A stretch of 64,000 nt of DNA, taken from the NCBI RefSeq assembly GCF_900770955.1, contig NZ_CAAGLX010000011.1:62001-126000 (forward strand). The letters run 5' to 3'. Under the pieces are notes generated by a model. The model ran no database searches. It saw only the letters and a list, made by a program, of their open reading frames with translations, and was not told the DNA's origin. Below, piece after piece: positions 39,393 through 47,972 of the stretch; position 1 is the stretch's first letter, and every line of letters starts with the position of its first letter. Both the position numbers and the translations under genes were made by a program. Source of the DNA: an uncultured Phascolarctobacterium sp. GTDB taxonomy: Bacteria > Bacillota > Negativicutes > Acidaminococcales > Acidaminococcaceae.

Positions 39393-39763
39393 TGGAAATA
39401 CTAAGTGTAGCAGTTGGCGGCGCCCTGGGCGCGGTGTGCCGTTATCTGCTGGGGAATTTTATCAGCAGGATGAGCGGCAGCGCTCTTCCTTGGGGAACCT
39501 TTGCCATTAATATTATAGGCTGCTTTTGCATGGGACTCTTGATGACGCTGATTGTGGAGCGCGGGCTGCTGCCTGCGGCCTGGCGCCTGTTCTTGTGCGT
39601 AGGCTTCTTGGGTGGCTTCACTACATTTTCCTCGTTCGGCTACGAAAGCCTGATGCTGCTGACGGAGGGCAATATTGCCGCTGCGGCAGCGTACAGCGGC
39701 GGCAGCCTGCTTTTGGGACTGCTGGCTGCGGGAGCAGGCGTGCTGGCAGGAAAAGTGGCATAG
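39392..39763 (+). CDS. crcB: CrcB/Fluc fluoride channel
   Basis: CrcB proteins form dual-topology dimers that export fluoride. The 123-residue protein has four membrane helices and the family residues GGALGAVCRYLLG, the central GTFAINIIGCF (Asn in the pore) and GFLGGFTTFSSFGYE (the phenylalanine and serine/threonine track). It is translationally coupled to the HPt gene by a one-base overlap. There is no fluoride riboswitch motif upstream, so it would be expressed with the sensor operon rather than by fluoride. Confidence 0.93.
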   Translation: MEILSVAVGGALGAVCRYLLGNFISRMSGSALPWGTFAINIIGCFCMGLLMTLIVERGLLPAAWRLFLCVGFLGGFTTFSSFGYESLMLLTEGNIAAAAAYSGGSLLLGLLAAGAGVLAGKVA

Positions 39764-39800
39764 ATTGCTTGGTTTACATAAAACGTATTGCCTGAAAAAT

Positions 39801-39820
39801 ATTGAGTATTAATACTCAAT
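39801..39820. repeat. Perfect 20-base palindrome
   Basis: ATTGAGTATTAATACTCAAT is self-complementary. It lies between two copies of ACGTATTGCCTGAA (39783-39796 and 39843-39856), in the gap between the convergent crcB and EamA genes. Confidence 0.7.
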
Positions 39821-39839
39821 CATTAAGTATTGCACAAAA

Positions 39840-39896
39840 AAGACGTATTGCCTGAAGGCTTCATTGAAACTGAAGTCCTGGGCAATACGTCTTTTA
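39840..39896. terminator. Bidirectional terminator between crcB and EamA genes
   Basis: AAGACGTATTGCC at 39840-39852 pairs with GGCAATACGTCTT at 39881-39893, with an inner TTCA/TGAA stem. An A-run lies on the left and a T-rich stretch on the right, so it can serve both converging transcripts. Confidence 0.8.
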
Positions 39897-39905
39897 TATT
39901 TATGT

Positions 39906-40775
39906 TTACGCTCTCCTGATATTCAACACGGCAATCGCCGCAAATATCAGTCCCATACCGATGATTTTCAGCGGCGTGAGTGCTTCCGCAAAGAAGATGA
40001 CACCGACGGCAGCAGCCACAAAGGGCTCAATCGTTGCCAGGATGGAGGCCTGTCCTGCTTCAATCTGCTCCAGTCCTTTGGTGTAGAGCAGATAGGGAAG
40101 CACGGCGCAGAGCAGGCCCAACCCTAAAACGCTGACGATAGACGGCAGGTCAATGGCTGCAAGACGCTGATAATCAAAATCTGCGAGCGTCCATGAGGCT
40201 GCGAGTGCCAGATAAAAGGTGTAGGCAGTTATGGTAAATGACGAATACCTGCGCACGGCGTACTTGCCGAAGATGCTGTACAGCGCGTAGCCGAAGCCGC
40301 TGCCTAAACCGTAGAGCAGGCCGCTGAGCGTAAGCGTCACACTGCTGCCGAGGACACCGGTGACACAGGCGCAGCCGCTGAAGGTGAGCAGCAGAGCGAG
40401 TGCCTTAGTGCGCGTGAAGGCTTCACCGAAGCATACCAGCGACATAAGCATGACAAAGACGGGCGCGGTGTAAAGCAAAAGCGCTGCTACCGCCAGACTT
40501 GTCTGCTGCATAGCATTGAAGTAGCAGTAGTTGAAGAATACCAGGCTGCAGATGCCGGTGCCTGCGAATAGCCAGAGGTCACGCAGTCTGATGCGCAGGA
40601 ATGCACGTCCTGAGCGCAGCAGCGGCAGCGTGACGCAGATTGCCGCTGCCAGCGAACGCAGGGCAACCATTTGCATAGAGCTGAAGCCATGCGCTGCCAA
40701 CGTCCTGACGAAAAGCCCGATTAAACCCCAGCAGACAGCAGCAGTGATGATGTAAAGATAGGCCTTGGTTTTCAT
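39906..40775 (-). CDS. EamA-family (DMT) exporter
   Basis: A 289-residue protein with ten membrane segments made of two EamA repeats, as in drug/metabolite transporters that export amino acids or other metabolites. Typical residues are YIITAAVCWGLIGLFVRTL at the start, the end of the first repeat with LLLYTAPVFVMLMSL, and LEQIEAGQASILATIEPFVAAAVG in the second repeat. The start codon overlaps the stop of the upstream thiolase gene by four bases. Substrate unknown. Confidence 0.88.
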   Translation of the reverse strand: MKTKAYLYIITAAVCWGLIGLFVRTLAAHGFSSMQMVALRSLAAAICVTLPLLRSGRAFLRIRLRDLWLFAGTGICSLVFFNYCYFNAMQQTSLAVAALLLYTAPVFVMLMSLVCFGEAFTRTKALALLLTFSGCACVTGVLGSSVTLTLSGLLYGLGSGFGYALYSIFGKYAVRRYSSFTITAYTFYLALAASWTLADFDYQRLAAIDLPSIVSVLGLGLLCAVLPYLLYTKGLEQIEAGQASILATIEPFVAAAVGVIFFAEALTPLKIIGMGLIFAAIAVLNIRRA

Positions 40776-41575
40776 TGCTCAGCCTGCTTTTTGCCACGTC
40801 CCCAGAAGGTGTGGAATTTTTGCAGCAGCTCCTTGCCGGGCTTGGGCGGCCACAGCTCCTGCCTGTCGCTGTTACGCATGGCTGCCGCCAGATGCTCGTA
40901 GATTTCCGGATACTGCGTGTTGAGCGCGGCGATATGCTCCTTGATGTCCTGGCGCATGGTGTGACCGTCATAAGGACAGGGGTTTTTGATAGGCTTCAGG
41001 CCAAGACGCTCCACCAGCTCGCGTATTTCCTGCTCGCGGTAGTAGAGCAGTGGACGCAGTACCGTGATGCCGGAGCGTGAAAGCGGCGTTACCGGCAGAA
41101 AGGTGCGCAGCTGGCCGCTGGTCACCAGATTCATAAAGAAGGTTTCCACGGCATCGTCATTATGGTGCGCCAGTGCTACCTTGTTGAAGCCAAGCTCCTG
41201 CGCACGGCGGTTGGTAGCGGCGCGGCGGAAGTAGGCGCAGGTGAAGCAGGGGCTGCCGCCCTTTTTTGCATGTGCCGCCATCACGTCAACATCGTCACTG
41301 TAGTGCTCAAGACCGAACTGTGCGCAGAAAGCTGCCAGCTCTGGCTTAGGAAAGTTGGGCGCAAACATGCCGTTGACGGTGTAGCAGGCAAGGTCGAAGG
41401 GAATAGGCGAATATTTTTTGATTTCCGCCAGCATGGCTGTCAGAAGCATGCTGTCCTTGCCGCCGCTGAGGCCGACAAGGATGCGGTCGCCGGGCTGCAG
41501 CATATCGAATTCTATAATAGCCCGCCACAGCTTGCTCAGATCCTTGGCGGGAACGAAGGTGCTTTTTTTGCTCAT
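40772..41575 (-). CDS. TtcA-like tRNA 2-thiolation protein (PP-loop ATPase)
   Basis: A 267-residue PP-loop protein with the ATP-pyrophosphatase signature LVGLSGGKDSMLL (about residues 34-46), paired cysteines in SPCFTCAYFRR and a further Cys in NPCPYDGHT. This layout is that of the TtcA/TtuA group, which carries a [4Fe-4S] cluster on these cysteines and thiolates tRNA. The exact tRNA position (C32, or U54 in TtuA) is not decided here. Coupled by overlap to the EamA gene downstream. Confidence 0.85.
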   Translation of the reverse strand: MSKKSTFVPAKDLSKLWRAIIEFDMLQPGDRILVGLSGGKDSMLLTAMLAEIKKYSPIPFDLACYTVNGMFAPNFPKPELAAFCAQFGLEHYSDDVDVMAAHAKKGGSPCFTCAYFRRAATNRRAQELGFNKVALAHHNDDAVETFFMNLVTSGQLRTFLPVTPLSRSGITVLRPLLYYREQEIRELVERLGLKPIKNPCPYDGHTMRQDIKEHIAALNTQYPEIYEHLAAAMRNSDRQELWPPKPGKELLQKFHTFWGRGKKQAEQ

Positions 41576-41772
41576 CTGAAAAATCTCCTTTGCATTACAT
41601 AGCCTTATTTTAACACAATGCAGCTGCTTTTCCTAGTACAGCTCTAGGCTAAAGCGGCTGCTTTTCTTCTGCTAAGAGAAGCGTTTTGTGATATAATATT
41701 TAAGTCAAAAATATTTTTACCCAAGAAGAGGATGCAGGTGCATCCGTGAAATATTATGGAGGCTAACGACTG

Positions 41773-43998
41773 ATGACCGATACAATGCAAGGACTCAATA
41801 AAGAGCAGCTTGATGCAGTACAGACTATTAACGGACCGATGCTGATTCTGGCGGGTGCAGGCAGCGGCAAGACCAAGGTGCTGACCTGCCGTATTGCCCA
41901 CCTGCTGCAGCAGGGCGTGCGTCCCTATCGCATTTTGGCGATAACCTTTACCAATAAAGCCGCCGCGGAAATGCGCGAGCGTGTAGACCGTATGGCAGGC
42001 GCTGCGGCCAGAGATGTGTGGCTGTTTACCTTCCATGCCTTCTGTGCCCGCCTTTTGCGCTACGAGCTGGAAAACCTCAACGGCTATGCCAATAACTTTG
42101 CTATTTACGATACGAGCGACAGCAAAAACCTGATTAAGCAGGTGCTGAAGGAAATGAACCTTGATGAAAAGCGTTTTCCGCTGCCGGCGATTATCAGCCA
42201 TATCAGCAAAGCGAAAAATGCTTTGCTGCTGCCCGATGCTTATGCGCGTGAGGCCAGCGGCTATTATGAGCAGCAGGTAGCGAAAATTTATGATGCTTAT
42301 CAGAAAAAGCTGCAGGCCAACAATGCCGTAGACTTTGACGATTTGCTGCTGCTGGCTCTGCGTCTGCTGCAGGAAAATCCTGCGGTAAGAGAAAAATATC
42401 AGCGTAAGTTTGATTACCTGATGGTCGACGAATATCAGGATACTAACCATGCACAGTACCTGCTGACAAAGATTTTGGCGGCAGGCCACAGAAACATCTG
42501 CGTAGTAGGTGATGCCGACCAGAGCATTTACGGCTGGCGCGGTGCCGACATCCAGAATATCCTCGATTTTGAAAAGGATTACCCCGATGCCAAGCTGGTA
42601 AAGCTGGAGCAGAACTACCGCAGCACGCAGGTTATTCTGGATGCTGCCAATGCCGTTATCGACAACAACAGCGGGCGCAAGCCGAAAAATCTTTGGACGG
42701 ACAACGGCAACGGTTCAGAAATCGTTTACTATCAGGCGAATGATGAAAGAGATGAAGCACGCTATGTGATTGAAAATATGCAGAAGCTGCAGCAGAGCGA
42801 AAGCGCTAAGCTGGGCGATATGGCAGTTTTGTACCGCACCAACGCGCAGTCGCGTATTTTCGAGGAAATGCTGATTAAAAGCGGTATCGCCTATACGATG
42901 GTCGGCGGTACGAAGTTCTATGAGCGTAAGGAAATCAAGGATGTGCTGGCTTATCTGCGACTGCTTTTCAACCCCAGTGACAGTTTGAGCCTATTGCGTA
43001 TTATCAACGTTCCGCGCCGCGGTATCGGTGATGCGACATTGGCACGTTTGCAGGAGTATGCCAATGCCAGCGGCCAGACGCTGTTTGAGGTAGTGACCAA
43101 TGCAGCGGATGTTCCCGGTCTTGCGAGCCGTTTTGCCAATAAGCTGGACGAGCTGAGCGAGCTGCTCTTTGAGCTGATGGGCGAGGCTGCCGATGTACCG
43201 GTAAAACAGCTTTTGGATGATGTGCTGCTGAAAACAGGCTATCTGGAGGAGCTGCAAAGCAGCACGGACCCGCAGGACGAAAGCCGTGTGGAAAACCTGA
43301 AGGAAATGCTGAGCGTAACCGAGGATTTTGCCGTGAAATGCGAGCGCAACGGCGAAGAGCCGACGCTGGCAAATTTTCTGGCGGATGTAGCGCTGGTGGC
43401 CGATATTGATGATGCTGAGCTGGCTGAGGATGCAGTTACGCTGATGACGTTGCATTCTGCCAAGGGCCTGGAATTCCCCAATGTCTTTTTGGTAGGTATG
43501 GATGAGGGCATCTTCCCGCTTTCCCGTACATTTATGAACGATGATGAGATGGAAGAGGAACGCCGCCTGTGCTATGTAGGCATTACGCGTGCGGAAAAGC
43601 ATCTGTTCCTGAGCAATGCCAGAACACGCACTATCTACGGACGCACGCAGTATTACACACCGTCCCGCTTTCTGCAGGAGGTGCCGCGTAATCTGGTGCA
43701 TGTAATCAAGCGTCCGGTTGTACAGCGACCGGCGATGACTTCGCAGGTACACAAGCCTACTGCAAGGGAAAACGCCAACTGGTTCGAGCAGCATAAGGCC
43801 AGCTTCTTTCCGAAGGAAAGCAGTGCGGCGGCAGGCTGCAGCTTCCGTGCAGGCGATAAGGTTATGCATAAAAAGTGGGGCGCTGGCACGATTGTTACCG
43901 CCAAGGCTGCAGACGACGGCCAGGAGGTTACGGTTGCTTTTGCCGGCGGCGGTATCCGCAGCCTGCTGACGAAGTATGCTAAGCTGGAAAAGCTGTAA
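41773..43998 (+). CDS. pcrA: ATP-dependent DNA helicase PcrA/UvrD
   Basis: A superfamily 1A 3'-5' helicase in excision repair and replication restart. The 741-residue protein shows all motifs: Q-motif LNKEQLDAV, Walker A LAGAGSGKTKVL (about residues 27-38), AITFTNKAAAEMRERV, Walker B DYLMVDEYQDTN, VVGDADQSIYGWRGAD, LEQNYRST, LMTLHSAKGLEFPNVFLVGMDEG (in parts) and ERRLCYVGITRAE. The C-terminal Tudor-like segment, with VMHKKWGAGTIV, is that of Firmicute PcrA. GGAGGC precedes the ATG. ligA follows after 36 bases, the usual pcrA-ligA order in Firmicutes. Confidence 0.96.
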   Translation: MTDTMQGLNKEQLDAVQTINGPMLILAGAGSGKTKVLTCRIAHLLQQGVRPYRILAITFTNKAAAEMRERVDRMAGAAARDVWLFTFHAFCARLLRYELENLNGYANNFAIYDTSDSKNLIKQVLKEMNLDEKRFPLPAIISHISKAKNALLLPDAYAREASGYYEQQVAKIYDAYQKKLQANNAVDFDDLLLLALRLLQENPAVREKYQRKFDYLMVDEYQDTNHAQYLLTKILAAGHRNICVVGDADQSIYGWRGADIQNILDFEKDYPDAKLVKLEQNYRSTQVILDAANAVIDNNSGRKPKNLWTDNGNGSEIVYYQANDERDEARYVIENMQKLQQSESAKLGDMAVLYRTNAQSRIFEEMLIKSGIAYTMVGGTKFYERKEIKDVLAYLRLLFNPSDSLSLLRIINVPRRGIGDATLARLQEYANASGQTLFEVVTNAADVPGLASRFANKLDELSELLFELMGEAADVPVKQLLDDVLLKTGYLEELQSSTDPQDESRVENLKEMLSVTEDFAVKCERNGEEPTLANFLADVALVADIDDAELAEDAVTLMTLHSAKGLEFPNVFLVGMDEGIFPLSRTFMNDDEMEEERRLCYVGITRAEKHLFLSNARTRTIYGRTQYYTPSRFLQEVPRNLVHVIKRPVVQRPAMTSQVHKPTARENANWFEQHKASFFPKESSAAAGCSFRAGDKVMHKKWGAGTIVTAKAADDGQEVTVAFAGGGIRSLLTKYAKLEKL

Positions 43999-44034
43999 GA
44001 CGTTTTTCGGATAAAAATCTTGGAGGATAAAGCG

Positions 44035-46074
44035 ATGGCAGAAATGGATTTATTTGCTGATGAGCGCGCAACGGATTTGGCTGAGGCCGAAAAGCTGCGC
44101 CGCGAAATCCGTCATAACGAGTATTTATATTATGTACTAGATGCGCCGGAGATTACGGATGCCGAATATGACCGTATGATGGCACGTCTGCGTGAGCTGG
44201 AGGCGCGCTATCCTGACAGCATTCCGGCTGATTCCCCTACGCAGCGTGTCGGCGGTCGAGCTTCCTCGCAGTTTACCGAGGTGCGTCATTTGGAGCCGAT
44301 GCTGAGCCTGGGCAACGTGTTTTCTGCCGAGGAGCTGCGTGCCTTTGACGAACGCGTGCAGAGCGGTCTGCCTGCAGGCAGCAAGGTGGAATACGTTATG
44401 GAGCCGAAGATTGACGGCCTGGCCTGCAGTCTGATTTACGAAAACGGTAAGCTGGTGCGTGCTGCTACCCGCGGTGATGGCGTGGTAGGCGAAAATGTTA
44501 CGGCCAACGTGCGCACAATCCGCAGCATTCCGCTGACGCTGAAGGTGCCCGAGGGAGAAGCGGTGCCGGAGCTGCTGGATGTGCGCGGTGAGGTTTATAT
44601 GCCGCGACAGGCATTTATGCGTTTAAACGAGCAGCGCGCGGAGCGCGGTGAGAGCGAATTTGCCAACCCGCGTAATGCGGCGGCAGGCAGCCTGCGTCAG
44701 CTGGACCCTCAGGTGACGGCGAGCCGCAGTCTGAGCTTTTTTGCTTATTATCTTGTAGGCGAGGGAGCACAGCCTAAGCACAGCGAATCGCTGGCCTTAC
44801 TTGCACACTATGGCTTCAAGGTTAGCGAAAATTATAAGGTTGTCGAAAATATCGACGAGGCTATTAAATATATCGGTGATTTCAACGAGCTGCGTCAAGG
44901 TCTGGCTTATGATACCGACGGTGCTGTTATCAAGGTCAATGATGTTTACCAACAGCGTATTCTGGGTGCTACCGGCAAGGATCCGCGCTGGGCAACGGCC
45001 TATAAATATCCGCCGGAGCAGGCGGAAACTACGCTGGAGGATATTGACTGGCGTGTAGGGCGCACAGGCGTACTGACGCCGACGGCAGTGCTGACACCGG
45101 TAAAATTAAGCGGCAGCGTTATCAGCCGTGCAACCTTGCATAACGAGGATTTTATCCGTGCCAAGGATATCCGTATCGGTGACAGGGTTGTTATCAACAA
45201 GGCCGGTGAAATTATTCCCGAGGTACTGCGTGTAGTTGTTGCAAAGCGTACCGGTGACGAAAAAGAGGTAGAAATCCCCAATATCTGCCCGGAATGTGGC
45301 TGGCGTGTAGAGCGTCAGGGCGATGAGGCAGCTATCCGTTGTACCAATCCGCATTGCCCGGCGCTGGGACGCGAGGGTTTGATTCATTTTGTCAGCCGTG
45401 ATGCCATGAATATCGACGGCTGTGGTCCTTCCGTTATCAATGCACTGCTTGATGCAGGTCTGGTGCGCGATGCTGCGGATTTGTACAGCCTGCGCAAGGA
45501 GGATTTGCTGAAGCTGGAGCGTATGGGCGAAAAGTCTGCGGATAATCTGCTTGCAGCCTTGGCTGAAAGCAAGAAGAACGAGCTGGACAAGCTGCTCTTT
45601 GCCTTGGGTATCCGTCATGTGGGTGCTAAGGTAGCGCGTATTCTGGCAACGGAATTCGGCAGCATGGAAAAGCTGCAGCAGGCACAGCCGGAGGAGCTGG
45701 CACAGATTCGTGATATCGGTGATAAGATTGCGGAAAGCGCCGTCACCTGGCTGAACGTGCCGGCGAATATCGACCTGGTGGAGCGCTTGGCGGCAGCAGG
45801 ACTGACGATGACCTTTACGCCGCCTGCCAGTCAGGAGGATAATCCCTTCTTCGGCAAAACGCTTGTCTTTACGGGCACTATGCCTACGCTGGGACGTGCC
45901 GAGGCCAAGACGATGGCGCAGGATGTGGGCGCCAAGGTCAGCGGCAGCGTCAGCAAAAAGACGGATTACGTCATTGCCGGCGCGGAGGCTGGCAGTAAGC
46001 TGGAAAAGGCACAGCAATTGGGCGTAACGGTTATTGATGAGGCTGAATTCCTGCGTCTGCTGAAAGGTGAATAG
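44035..46074 (+). CDS. ligA: NAD-dependent DNA ligase
   Basis: LigA seals nicks using NAD. The 679-residue protein has the adenylation domain with the nucleotide-binding Lys in EPKIDGLAC (about residue 125), the OB fold, the zinc finger with cysteines in NICPECGW and IRCTNPHCP, helix-hairpin-helix repeats and a C-terminal BRCT domain from NPFFGKTLVFTGTM. The ATG at 44035 is chosen because GGAGG lies eight bases before it; a TTG at 44020 overlaps this site. It pairs with pcrA upstream and ends at a shared terminator. Confidence 0.97.
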   Translation: MAEMDLFADERATDLAEAEKLRREIRHNEYLYYVLDAPEITDAEYDRMMARLRELEARYPDSIPADSPTQRVGGRASSQFTEVRHLEPMLSLGNVFSAEELRAFDERVQSGLPAGSKVEYVMEPKIDGLACSLIYENGKLVRAATRGDGVVGENVTANVRTIRSIPLTLKVPEGEAVPELLDVRGEVYMPRQAFMRLNEQRAERGESEFANPRNAAAGSLRQLDPQVTASRSLSFFAYYLVGEGAQPKHSESLALLAHYGFKVSENYKVVENIDEAIKYIGDFNELRQGLAYDTDGAVIKVNDVYQQRILGATGKDPRWATAYKYPPEQAETTLEDIDWRVGRTGVLTPTAVLTPVKLSGSVISRATLHNEDFIRAKDIRIGDRVVINKAGEIIPEVLRVVVAKRTGDEKEVEIPNICPECGWRVERQGDEAAIRCTNPHCPALGREGLIHFVSRDAMNIDGCGPSVINALLDAGLVRDAADLYSLRKEDLLKLERMGEKSADNLLAALAESKKNELDKLLFALGIRHVGAKVARILATEFGSMEKLQQAQPEELAQIRDIGDKIAESAVTWLNVPANIDLVERLAAAGLTMTFTPPASQEDNPFFGKTLVFTGTMPTLGRAEAKTMAQDVGAKVSGSVSKKTDYVIAGAEAGSKLEKAQQLGVTVIDEAEFLRLLKGE

Positions 46075-46085
46075 AGTATAAAAAT

Positions 46086-46121
46086 AGCGTGGCTGCGAGT
46101 AGCGGCCACGCTTAATTTTTT
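46086..46121. terminator. Terminator between ligA and the convergent symporter gene
   Basis: AGCGTGGC and GCCACGCT pair around a ten-base loop, followed by TTAATTTTTT. It abuts the stop codon of the minus-strand gene. Confidence 0.75.
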
Positions 46122-47679
46122 AGTGATGATATTCGTTTTTGTGTTCCTTGGCCAAAGCATCCCAAACTGGCAGCTGCAGGCCGGCGATTTCGGAGGTGAA
46201 CGGAGTACCGTCGTTCTTTTCGAAATGCTTCCAGGCACGCAGTACATATTTAAAGCCGATATATTGCAGCGGTAAGTTGCAGTATACCATGAGGATGTTG
46301 GCGAAGTCGCTCAAATCCCAGAGTGCGCCTAAATCCATACCGGCGATGTTGGTAATAACGCCGAAGGAAATAACGATGAGGCATAGTACGCGGACAGAGT
46401 TGATGAAGGATGCCTTGCCGGAAATGCGGTTAGCGCACATTTCGGTGAAGGACATGAAGCCTAAGAGGCAGGTGAAGGCAAACAGGCCGAAGCAAACGCT
46501 TACGAGCAGCGTAACAACGCTGTAAAGCATGTCGTTGCCGCCGGTAAGAGCGCCGCAGGAGGCGAGGAATTTATCCAGCTTGCCAAGCTCAAACCAGGCG
46601 TTGGCATCTGCTGTAAGCCACATGCTGCCCATGATAACGACAAAGCCTGTCAGGGTGCAGATAACGATGGTGTCCAGAAAAACACCTAAGGCCTGCACGC
46701 AGCCCTGCTCGCAGGGGTGAGCAACTTCTGCTGCCGCCGCCGGCATGGTGATGGTACCCTGGCCTGCTTCGTTAGACATCAGACCGCGCTTAATACCCTG
46801 GCTGAGCGCCAGACCAAAGGCACCGCCGAAAACGGCGTCAGGTGCAAAGGCCTGTGTGAAAACGGAGCTGAAGAACAGCGGAATACGGTCAAGGTTGCCT
46901 ACGGTCAAGGCAATGACGGTGAGCACATAAATAACGGCCATAACAGGAACGATGCGGTCAGTAACCTTCGTAACCTTCTTGATGCCGCCGAAGCTGATAA
47001 CAGCGGTGATAACGATGAGTACCGCAAAGGAAATCCAGTAGAGCGAAGAATTGGTGGGGATGTTTACGCCGGTGATTTTGCTGGCGATGGCACCCACGGC
47101 GGAAATAGTGTTGAAGCCTTGTGCGGGGAAGCACAGCAGCGCATAAACGATGTACAGCATACTGAGCGCAACGCCGGCAGCGGCGGAATCGTTCAATAAT
47201 TTGCGTGCGTAAAAGGGCAGGCCGCCGACATATTCGCTATCACGCTTTTCCTTGAAAATCTGTGAAAGCGTGGATTCTGCAAAGGATGTTGCCATGCCGA
47301 AGAAGGCGGAAACCCACATCCAGAACAGTGCGCCCGGGCCGCCGATGGAAATTGCGCCGGTTACACCCAAAATATTGCCGGGACCGACGCGCATGGCGGT
47401 GGAAAGCAAAAAGGCTGTGAGTGAGGAAATACCGTTGCGCGTATGATTGCGCTGCATCAGTACCTTCACAGCGAAGACAAAGTTGTGCACCTGTACAAAG
47501 TGCAGACGGAAGGTAAAGTAAATACCTGTACCGACCAATAAAATAATTGCCAGACTAAAATTTCCCAGGATGGGGATAGAACCGTACCAATCGAGATTAC
47601 AGGGGAAATCCCAGAACCAGTTGGAAACAATCTGGATTTTGGCGCAGATTGCGTTAACTGCATCAAATAAAGCTTGCAT
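46120..47679 (-). CDS. Sodium:alanine/glycine symporter (AGCS family)
   Basis: A 519-residue secondary transporter with about eleven membrane helices. Family signatures include GPGNILGVTGAISIGGPGALFWMW (in parts), the segment FFGMATSFAESTLSQIFKE, and KRGLMSNEAGQGTITMPAAAAEVAHPCEQG (in parts). It takes up alanine or glycine with Na+, so the cell again uses a sodium gradient. An AGGAGAGAGGT site lies before the start on the minus strand. It is transcribed divergently from the flavin dehydrogenase genes at 47973 on. Confidence 0.92.
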   Translation of the reverse strand: MQALFDAVNAICAKIQIVSNWFWDFPCNLDWYGSIPILGNFSLAIILLVGTGIYFTFRLHFVQVHNFVFAVKVLMQRNHTRNGISSLTAFLLSTAMRVGPGNILGVTGAISIGGPGALFWMWVSAFFGMATSFAESTLSQIFKEKRDSEYVGGLPFYARKLLNDSAAAGVALSMLYIVYALLCFPAQGFNTISAVGAIASKITGVNIPTNSSLYWISFAVLIVITAVISFGGIKKVTKVTDRIVPVMAVIYVLTVIALTVGNLDRIPLFFSSVFTQAFAPDAVFGGAFGLALSQGIKRGLMSNEAGQGTITMPAAAAEVAHPCEQGCVQALGVFLDTIVICTLTGFVVIMGSMWLTADANAWFELGKLDKFLASCGALTGGNDMLYSVVTLLVSVCFGLFAFTCLLGFMSFTEMCANRISGKASFINSVRVLCLIVISFGVITNIAGMDLGALWDLSDFANILMVYCNLPLQYIGFKYVLRAWKHFEKNDGTPFTSEIAGLQLPVWDALAKEHKNEYHH

Positions 47680-47972
47680 AAGACCTCTCTCCTATAGCTG
47701 TAAAATTATTTTGCCTGTGCGTTCAGGCGCAGCAAAGACAGTTTAATTATCTATATCTTAACCTTTTTTATATTGCTTGGCAATGGGTGCGTTGAAGTAT
47801 ACAATATGTGGGTAGTGCTGTTTCTTCTGTAAGAGAAATCTTTTATGTTGATTTCTCATACATAATTTACAGACAAACAGCGTGATTTGTACTATAATAT
47901 AAAATTAGATAAGTGACATCTGCTGTTTTTCGCACAGATGTCTATGTATAAAATTAGAAATGAGGGAATATG

